A program made the translations under genes and the position numbers. A model generated the notes under the pieces. The model saw nothing but the letters and a program-made list of their open reading frames with translations. It was not told the DNA's origin and made no database searches. Shown here in pieces: positions 6,756-12,343 of a DNA stretch of 12,343 bases; positions within the stretch are counted from its first letter, which is position 1, and each line of letters begins with the position of its first letter. The DNA is from Myxococcaceae bacterium (GTDB taxonomy: Bacteria > Myxococcota > Myxococcia > Myxococcales > Myxococcaceae). The DNA lies in the NCBI GenBank assembly GCA_018262385.1, contig JAGSPQ010000031.1, positions 1 to 12,343 of the forward strand. The letters are read 5' to 3'.

Positions 6756-7490
6756 CTAGCCCTTCGCCTCGAACGATCTCAGCTGTCCGGTGGTCTTGTA
6801 CTTTCCGAGCGCGTTGGCGCCGTCGCACTGCAGCCGGCCCTTCGCGTCTGGGTAGAGCTTGATCTCTTTCCCGGTCCCCGGATCGCTCGCCCAATAGAAG
6901 GGCTTGTCTTGCTCGTCGACGTCTTTCCGGGTGACGCAGATCCAGTGGTCGGTTCCCGCCGGGCCGCCGTTGCTTCCCTGCTTGTAGTCGACCCCCACCA
7001 CCACCGGCTTTCCCGCGTCGAGCTGGGCGTCGATCGTGTCCAGGCTCCATTTCTCGCGGTTCACCTTCAGCCCGCGCGCCGCTCCCGCCTTGTCCCAGTC
7101 GAGCGCGTCGCCCGAGTAGCCCTTGTGCTTGTCGAGGTGGGCGTCGAGCTCGCGGGGCGTCAGCGGCTGGTCGGAGATCTTGCTGATCGCCATTGCCACC
7201 GAGGTCATCGCACAGCCCGCCTGGGCGATCGTGCGCTCGCGGCCGAGCATGAGGCCACCCCACGAAGGGTCGCTCTGCTTGAAGATCGGCGTTCCATCGG
7301 CGGACTTCGGGTAGCTGGAGGCCGCCGGAAAAGACGGAGGAGGTCGCGCCGCGCCGCGCGCCTGGGGCGTCCACCCCGCCGGCCGAGCGGTGGCGTCGCG
7401 AGGAGCAGGCGCCGGGAGCGGCCGGGGGCCCGCCGCCGGGCGAGCGGGTGCAGGAGCCTGGGTCGAAGGTGCGCCGATTCTCGAAGGCAT
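6756..7490 (-). CDS. C39-like papain-fold cysteine peptidase without signal peptide
   Basis: This 244-residue protein has a Pro/Ala-rich first part (about 5-57) and a C39_2-like domain from about 65. The catalytic set can be seen: Cys93 in AGCAMTSVAM, His182 in TDHWICV, and Asp203 in WASDPGTG. The entry motif FKQSDPSWGG (70-79) is typical of this family, whose members cut peptides, often at Gly sites in peptidoglycan bridges or leader peptides. No hydrophobic signal sequence is present. ATG 7490 was chosen because it begins 16 bases after the VanY stop; the longer frame to 7550 would run inside the VanY gene. It forms a likely two-gene unit with that wall hydrolase, which suggests a murein or bacterial protein target. 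The target is inferred. Confidence 0.85.
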   Translation of the reverse strand: MPSRIGAPSTQAPAPARPAAGPRPLPAPAPRDATARPAGWTPQARGAARPPPSFPAASSYPKSADGTPIFKQSDPSWGGLMLGRERTIAQAGCAMTSVAMAISKISDQPLTPRELDAHLDKHKGYSGDALDWDKAGAARGLKVNREKWSLDTIDAQLDAGKPVVVGVDYKQGSNGGPAGTDHWICVTRKDVDEQDKPFYWASDPGTGKEIKLYPDAKGRLQCDGANALGKYKTTGQLRSFEAKG

Positions 7491-7506
7491 CGGCCCGCAG
7501 CCTAGC

Positions 7507-8172
7507 TCAGCCGCGGTACGTCCAGTGCCAGGGCTCGCCGCCCACGTCATTGACGAAGCCGAAGCGCCGCGCGTTGTTCGACAGCCACCGGTACGCCGAC
7601 GACGAGTAGCCCGCGCCGTTGGTGCTGACGTCGACCGACACGCCGCCCTGGTGGTTGCTGTACCCGGGGCGCGCCGCGAGGTTGCCGCGGCCCGACTGGT
7701 ACAGCTGGTAGAGGTAGCGCTGCTGCTCCATCGTGCGGAAGCCCGAGACCGCCGTCAGGCTGACGCCGGCCGCGCGGGCCGAGGCCTTCATCCGGTTGAA
7801 CGCATTGGCCGCGTCGGTGCGCAGCGTCTTCCCGTTGCCGATGCTCGAGACGGTGATGCTGCGCGGTACGCCATTGACGTAGCCGTTGACCCGCGAGCCG
7901 CCTCCCGAGGGGGCAGGGTGGTTCACCGGGCCAGACTGGAAGTCGCTGACCCCGTCGTAGAACTTCCGGGCGCTCGAGCCGAACAGCTTGCTGCTGGTGT
8001 TCGGCCCGACGATGCCGTCGGCCGAGAGGCCGCGCGCCCGCTGGTAGGCCCGCACCGCGGCGAGGGTCCTGGGGCCGAACACCCCGTCCGCGCTGCCGGG
8101 GTTGAAGCCGCGCGACGCGAGGGTCCGCTGCAGGCGGGAGACATCTGAACCGCGGGTGCCGACGTTGAGCAT
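7507..8172 (-). CDS. Peptidoglycan-binding and VanY-type D,D-carboxypeptidase
   Basis: A 221-residue zinc peptidase acting on peptidoglycan stem peptides. Residues 4-65 form a peptidoglycan-binding domain (VSRLQRTLASRGFNPG, ADGVFGPRTLAAVRAYQ, DGIVGPNT). A Ser/Gly/Pro-rich link follows. Residues 117-219 form a VanY/M15 domain: SGFRTMEQQ (143-151), zinc ligands His174 in SNHQGG, Asp181 in VSVDVST and His216 in EPWHWTY, and probable catalytic Glu213. There is no signal peptide, so export needs another route or lysis, as with phage-type endolysins. ATG 8172 has GGAG six bases upstream. The frame stays open far upstream, but that part is antisense to the divergent lipoprotein gene and has no matching domain. 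It is first in a unit with the C39-like peptidase. Confidence 0.92.
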   Translation of the reverse strand: MLNVGTRGSDVSRLQRTLASRGFNPGSADGVFGPRTLAAVRAYQRARGLSADGIVGPNTSSKLFGSSARKFYDGVSDFQSGPVNHPAPSGGGSRVNGYVNGVPRSITVSSIGNGKTLRTDAANAFNRMKASARAAGVSLTAVSGFRTMEQQRYLYQLYQSGRGNLAARPGYSNHQGGVSVDVSTNGAGYSSSAYRWLSNNARRFGFVNDVGGEPWHWTYRG

Positions 8173-8196
8173 GGTGTTCTCCGGGGTAGACCCCCT

Positions 8197-8255
8197 GATT
8201 GTCGGCACCTCGCCCACCTCGTCTTTCCCACCGGCTGGCAACCGCGTTGACAATC
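8197..8255. promoter_or_regulatory. Divergent promoter region with paired GACAATC sites
   Basis: GATTGTC (8197-8203) and GACAATC (8249-8255) are inverted copies in the 151-base gap between the VanY gene (minus) and the EGF/TIG lipoprotein gene (plus). The right copy is part of TTGACA (8247-8252), a perfect -35 sequence facing the lipoprotein gene, but no good -10 lies 16-18 bases on; GATTTT at 8274 is too far. Either the pair marks two divergent promoters or it is a regulator site. A small palindrome GGGGTAGACCCC lies at 8183-8194. Confidence 0.35.
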
Positions 8256-8323
8256 CCGGGCCATTTTCCGGGGGATTTTCGGCGCGCCTCGCCTGTGGGT
8301 CGATTCCGCGATAGGCGGGAGAG

Positions 8324-11069
8324 ATGCTCCGAACCGCCGCCGCCGCGACGCTGCTCCTCCTCTTCGCCGCCTGCACCACGCCCGGCCAGACCGAGGCCTG
8401 CAAGGCTTCGGCTCGGTGCGAGGCCTCGCTGGCCTTGAAGACCGGCACCCTCGGAACCGAGGCGCTGCACGGACCCAACGGCAGCTGCTGGACGGATCCG
8501 ATCAGCGCGGCTGCTTGCGACACCGACTGCAAGAACGGGCTCGCGGCGGCGCAGCAGGACTCCGCCACCAACAAGCTCCCCGGTTGCGAGCCGGGCGGGA
8601 TCCCGTTCGACGGCGGCACCCTCTGCGCGAGCAGCAACGGCGGCTGCGCCACCGAGGCGAGCTGCCTCGAGACCAACGGCAGCGTCAGCTGCACCTGCAA
8701 CCCGGGCTTCACCGGCAACGGGATGACCTGCGCCGACCTCGACGAGTGCCTCACCGGCAATGGCGGCTGTCCCGCCAGCGCGACCTGCACCAACCTGCCC
8801 GGCAGCAGGACGTGCGCCTGCAACGCCCCCTTCGTCGGTGACGGCGGCACCTGCGAGGTTCCGAGCCCGGTTCCGACGCTGACCCGCCTCTCGCGCGTCG
8901 GCATTCCCGCGGGCGCCGGGCAGACCACGCTGGTGCTCACCGGCACCAACTTCGCCCCCAACGGCACGGTGCAGTTCGGCGGGGTCACGCTCTTCGCCAG
9001 CGTCACGATGGGCACCACCGCCACCTGCACCATCCCGACCAGCAGCCTGACCACCGCTGGGCCGCGCCAGGTGACGTTCGTGAATCCCGCTCCGGGCGGC
9101 GGCGCGTCGAACGCGCTGACCTTCAACGTGCTGGTCGACGCGCCGACGATCTTGTTCAGCGGGTCGCTCGCGCCGGCGCTCGCGGTGGATGCCACCGACG
9201 TCTACTTTGCCGGCTCCGACGCGGGCACCCCGTACACGGTGAGCCGGATGCCGAAGGCCGGCGGGGCGATCACCGCGCTGGCGCCGGCGCAGCGCAACGC
9301 CGCCGAGCTGTTCGTCGACGCCGCCGCCGTCTACTGGTGCCACACCGGCGACATTCAGCTGGCGGGGGGCTTCGTTCGCCGGGTGGGCCTCACCGGGGGC
9401 GCGGTCACCACGATGGCGAGCGAGCCCACCGGCTTGAAGGGAATGACGGTCGACGCGACCAACGCGTACTTCGTCGACAACGCCGCCAACCTGAAGAGGG
9501 TGGGGCTCGCCTCGGCCACTCCGACCACGATCGGCTCTGGCTATGGCGCGCCGCAGACGGCGCTGTTCTTCGACAACGACGCGACCCAGCTCTACTTCGG
9601 TCAGTCGTACTTCTCGAGCATCGGGCTGTGGCACGCCCCGAAAACGGGCGGCTCGCCGATCGGCTACTCACTCACCGGGCGCAACGTGGCGGTCGACGCG
9701 ACCGACCTGTACTTCATCACCTACGTCGGGCCGCAGCCGACCACCCTGCAGAAGATGCCGAAGGCGGGCGGGACTGCGACCACCCTCTTCGTCGGGCTGC
9801 TGAACCCCACCGATCTCGCCGTCGACGCGAGCGGCGTCTACGTCTCGGACTCCAACGGGATCCACCACCTGTCGAAGTCGGGCGGGGGCCTCACCACCCT
9901 CACCACCCGCGCGGCGAGCGCGCTCGCGCTCGACTCCAGCGCGGTGTACTTCGTCGGCCTCGGGCCTTCGGTCATCGGGCGAATCGCCAAGCAGGGCACG
10001 GCGAGCATCGCGTCGATCAGCCCGCAGTCGGCCAACGTCGGCAGCCCCGACGTCACCCTCACCGTCACCCTGTCCAGCGCGCCGGTCGCGGGGGCGGTCG
10101 TCTCGGCCAACGCAACCGCGCTCGTCACCACCGGCCAGACCGCGGTGCTGCCCGCCAGCTTCCTCACCACCGCCGGCACGGTCGCGATCACCGTCACCAA
10201 CCCGGCTGCGGGGCCCTCGGCGCCGGTGCTGTTCACCGTCAACAACCTGGTGCCCACGCTGACTGCGATCAACCCGACCAACGTCGATCAGTACTCGGGC
10301 AACACGGGGATCGCGCTCACCGGCACCAACCTCGCCTCCGGCGGCAAGGCGTTCCTCGGCGCCACCGAGCTGGCGACGATCGTCGGCTCCGCGACCTCGG
10401 CCACCGCCACGATTCCGAGCGCTCACCTTCGTCAACCCCGCTCCGGGCGGCGGCGCCAGCACTGCCCAGACCTTCACCATCAACCCGGTGGCGGGGAATC
10501 CGCTGCCGATCGTGACCGTGAACGTGAGCCCTGCCGAGGTGCGGGTCGGCTCCAGCGGGCTCTATCTGCAGATCTCCGTCGATCCGGCCAGCGCCCTCGC
10601 CTCGACCGAGGTCCTCAACGGCCTCACTGCCCTGCCGACCGACACCCGCCAGCGGGCCAGCGGCATCCTGCTCGCCTACCTCGCCAACGTCGGCCCGGCC
10701 GGGATGATCGACGTCAACGTCTCGAACCCGGCGCCCGGCGGCGGCCGGACCTTCGCAGGCGGCATCACCGTGCTCACGACCGGCAATGCGCTCCCCGCCG
10801 TGACCGCGATGACTCCGAGCCTCGCCGCCGCCGGCGCCGCCGACACCACGGTCACCCTCGACGGCACCAACTTCGTCACCGGTGGCAAGGTCGTCATCCG
10901 CAGCTTCCCGAACCAGGTGACGCTCACCCCCGGAGCTGTCAGCGCGACCCAGGTGACCTTCACGCTGCCCGCGGCGCAGCTGACCACCGCGGCGAGCTTC
11001 AGCGTCGTCTACGTCAATCCGACTCCGGGCGGCGGCAACAGCGCGGCCCAGACGTTCACCGTCCAGTAG
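8324..11069 (+). pseudogene. EGF/propeller/TIG surface lipoprotein, frame broken
   Basis: Likely an envelope-anchored binding or adhesion protein. The signal ends in lipobox FAAC (Cys17). A Cys-rich part (26-88) precedes two EGF modules (101-136 and 142-177) with identical cysteine spacing; the second starts DLDEC like calcium-binding EGF. A TIG domain (about 184-268) is followed by six or seven propeller-like repeats (about 284-557; units AVDATDVYF and RMPKAGGA), then TIG domains at about 563-640 and from 644. The reading frame fails at residue 702 (10427-10429). Homology resumes in the +1 frame at 10425 (TFVNPAPGGG) and continues with two more TIG-like domains to TAG at 11067-11069. The broken TIG lacks about ten residues compared with TIG1, so about 29 bases seem lost. 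Uncorrected, the first frame runs to 11098 with an Arg-rich, meaningless tail. ATG 8324 follows AGGCGGGAGAG. Real decay and sequence error are both possible. Confidence 0.85.
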
Positions 11070-11226
11070 GGAAACACCGGAGGGCAACCCGCGCTTGAAG
11101 TTGCCGGGCGCACGCCGGGCGTTAAACGTATCGGCAGCGGCGGCCACCGCCTCAAGCGCCCCGCGTCGAACCAGACGGCCGCGGTGTTCCTCCGCACCTG
11201 CGCGACTGATCGCGCGAGGAGGACGC

Positions 11227-11947
11227 ATGCCCGCATGGAAAGAACAGGTCGCTCTCGTGACAGGAGCGAGCTCAGGAATAGGCCGGGCGGCCGCGCTCGC
11301 GTTCGCCAGCGAGGGCGCGCGCGTCGTCGCGGCGGATCTCCTCGAGAAGGAAGGCGAAGAGACGCTCCGGCTGATCAAGGCTCGGGGGGGCGAGGGGATC
11401 TTCGTGCCGACGAACGTCTCCAGCCCCGCCGAGGTGGCCCGGCTGGTCGGCCGCGCTGTCGAGACGTACGGCCGGCTGGACTTCGCGTTCAACAACGCGG
11501 GCGTCGAAGGTGAGCTGGCCACGACCGCCGACTGCACGGAAGAGAACTGGGACCGGACGATCGACATCAACCTCAAGGGGGTCTGGCTGTGCATGAAGCA
11601 CGAGCTGCCGAAGATGCTCGAGCGCAAGCGCGGCGCGATCGTCAACTGCTCGTCGGTCGCGGGGCTGATCGGGTTTCCCCAGTTGCCGGCCTACGTGGCG
11701 AGCAAGCATGGCATCGTCGGGCTGACCCGCGCCGCCGCCCTCGAGTACGCGAAGCTGGGGATCCGGATCAACGCCGTCTGCCCGGGGGTAATCCGGACCG
11801 CGATGGTCGACCGGCTGATCGCCGCCCATCCGGAGATGGAGGCGGCGCTGGTGGGGGGAGAGCCGATCGGTCGAGCCGGTATCGGACTCCGCGTCGTTCG
11901 TGACCGGGCAGGCCCTGGCGGTGGACGGGGGCTGGGTGGCCCAGTAG
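11227..11947 (+). pseudogene. Short-chain dehydrogenase/reductase, frame broken near the C-terminus
   Basis: Classical SDR that would oxidise or reduce an alcohol/ketone with NAD(P). Visible marks: TGASSGIG (12-19) for cofactor binding, Asp37 at the end of the second strand (suggests NAD over NADP), NNAG (89-92), Asn115, Ser142/143 in NCSSVAG, catalytic Tyr156 and Lys160 (YVASK), and NAVCPGVIRTAM. The frame is correct to GEPIGRAG (211-218). After one base (11881) the expected C-terminus resumes in another frame: SDSASFVTGQALAVDGG, then WVAQ and TAG at 11945-11947. The usual PEEIA-to-WLC segment, about 13 residues, is missing, so about 38 bases seem lost. Uncorrected, the first frame runs on to 12171 and overlaps the receiver gene. 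ATG 11227 has AGGAGG four bases upstream. The substrate cannot be told. Without the missing helix/strand the product would probably not fold. Confidence 0.87.
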
Positions 11948-12004
11948 CGCCACTGGTGTGCTCGGTGGACAGAGCCTGCGCGACCTCGCGGCCGCTTCGG
12001 CCCG

Positions 12005-12343
12005 TCAGGGGATCAACCGCTGGACCTTCTCGATCAGCGCGTCGATCTCGAACGGCTTCTCCAGCCAGGCTTTGGCGCCAAGCTGCGCCGCGGATCTCTC
12101 GACCTCGGACGAAGCGGAGACCAGGATCACCGGTGGCTGGACGCTGCGGCGCTGACGCAGCTGTTCGATGAACTGTGCGCCGCTCATCACGGGCATCCGC
12201 AGGTCGAGCAAGATGACGTCGGGGAGGACCTCGTCGATCGACTCCAGCGCGCGCCGGCCGTTGGCGGCTTCCCGCACCTGACATCCGCTCATCTCCAGCG
12301 CCTGGACGATGGTCTCGCGCAGATCCTCGTCGTCCTCGACCAC
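12005..12343 (-). CDS. Response regulator receiver domain (partial, cut by window end)
   Basis: CheY-like receiver that accepts phosphate from a histidine kinase. The window holds 112 residues ending at TGA 12005-12007. Acidic pocket VEDDED (2-7 of the part seen), phospho-acceptor Asp47 in LLDLRMP, Ser76 in LVSASS at the conserved Thr/Ser position, and Lys96 in LEKPF are all present. The gene ends just after the receiver fold (VQRLIP), so no output domain follows; a domain ahead of it cannot be excluded. The GTG at the very edge aligns one or two residues inside a normal receiver start, so the true start is likely just outside. It converges on the broken dehydrogenase gene with a 57-base gap that holds a weak hairpin (11990-12002). 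Confidence 0.9.
   Translation of the reverse strand: MVEDDEDLRETIVQALEMSGCQVREAANGRRALESIDEVLPDVILLDLRMPVMSGAQFIEQLRQRRSVQPPVILVSASSEVERSAAQLGAKAWLEKPFEIDALIEKVQRLIP

Noticed and set aside
8173..9195. Upstream extension of the VanY gene
   Set aside because: ATG 8172 has a good ribosome site and begins the peptidoglycan-binding domain; the extension is antisense to the lipoprotein gene.
7547..9634. Very long open frame on the minus strand across the VanY and lipoprotein genes
   Set aside because: It has no domain; it lies in a different frame from the VanY-type peptidase and is antisense to the EGF/propeller region.
10431..11098. Arg-rich C-terminal tail of the lipoprotein in its first frame
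   Set aside because: The +1 frame over the same bases encodes proper TIG domains ending at 11069.
11095..11130. Possible promoter before the dehydrogenase (TTGAAG or TTGCCG with TTAAAC)
   Set aside because: Spacing is wrong for both pairs and the match to consensus is poor.
10317..11645. Open frame on the minus strand across the TIG end and SDR start
   Set aside because: Composition is typical of a shadow frame, and it overlaps clear homology on the plus strand.
11990..12002. Small hairpin GGCCG-CTT-CGGCC as a terminator between convergent genes
   Set aside because: The stem is only five pairs and no T tract follows on either strand; in GC-rich DNA this is expected by chance.
11882..12171. 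Extended C-terminus of the dehydrogenase in its first frame
   Set aside because: The normal SDR end is read in another frame, and the extension overlaps the receiver gene on the opposite strand.

Overview
The window is very GC-rich, with G or C in most third codon positions. Its gene mix points to a myxobacterium or close relative (Myxococcota): a eukaryote-like Ser/Thr kinase, secreted and lipid-anchored multidomain proteins with EGF, TIG and propeller repeats, a lipoprotein glycoside hydrolase with a Gly-rich tether, and signal-less peptidoglycan hydrolases. This assignment is inferred from gene style; no rRNA or other marker gene is present, and I saw no tRNA, CRISPR array or insertion sequence.

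Layout, left to right. (1) The last codons of an unknown + strand gene (1-36) meet a minus-strand pair: an RlmK-like 23S rRNA methyltransferase (1101-2018) and a membrane-tethered Ser/Thr protein kinase (40-1104), coupled by a GTGA stop/start overlap. (2) A divergent gap with a perfect palindrome leads to + strand genes: a small unknown protein (2128-2652), a secreted protein built of four similar beta-rich repeats (2715-4130), and a GH44 endoglucanase/xyloglucanase-type lipoprotein whose catalytic domain is carried on a tandem-repeat Gly/Ala/Thr linker (4246-6180). (3) A minus-strand group follows: a two-CBS-domain protein (6204-6716), a C39-like cysteine peptidase (6756-7490) and a peptidoglycan-binding plus VanY-type carboxypeptidase (7507-8172). 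The last two are 16 bases apart and both lack a recognisable signal peptide. (4) Divergent from these is a large lipoprotein with two EGF modules, a propeller-like region and several TIG domains (8324-11069). Its frame is broken inside one TIG domain. (5) A short-chain dehydrogenase (11227-11947) follows, also broken near its C-terminus. Convergent to it is a receiver-domain response regulator cut by the window edge (12005-12343).

How they may work together: most of the window concerns the envelope and outside of the cell (secreted repeat protein, surface glucanase, wall hydrolases, surface adhesin-like lipoprotein), with regulatory parts at each end (kinase, receiver). This fits a saprophytic or predatory life, but I see no single pathway joining all the genes.

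The most informative anomalies are the two breaks in neighbouring genes. In each, homology resumes in another frame after loss of a stretch estimated at about 29 and about 38 bases. Either both genes are decaying or the consensus sequence has small local collapses here. I did not find convincing evidence for a wholly new biological system; the best candidates for new biology are the four-repeat secreted protein and the signal-less peptidase/VanY pair.
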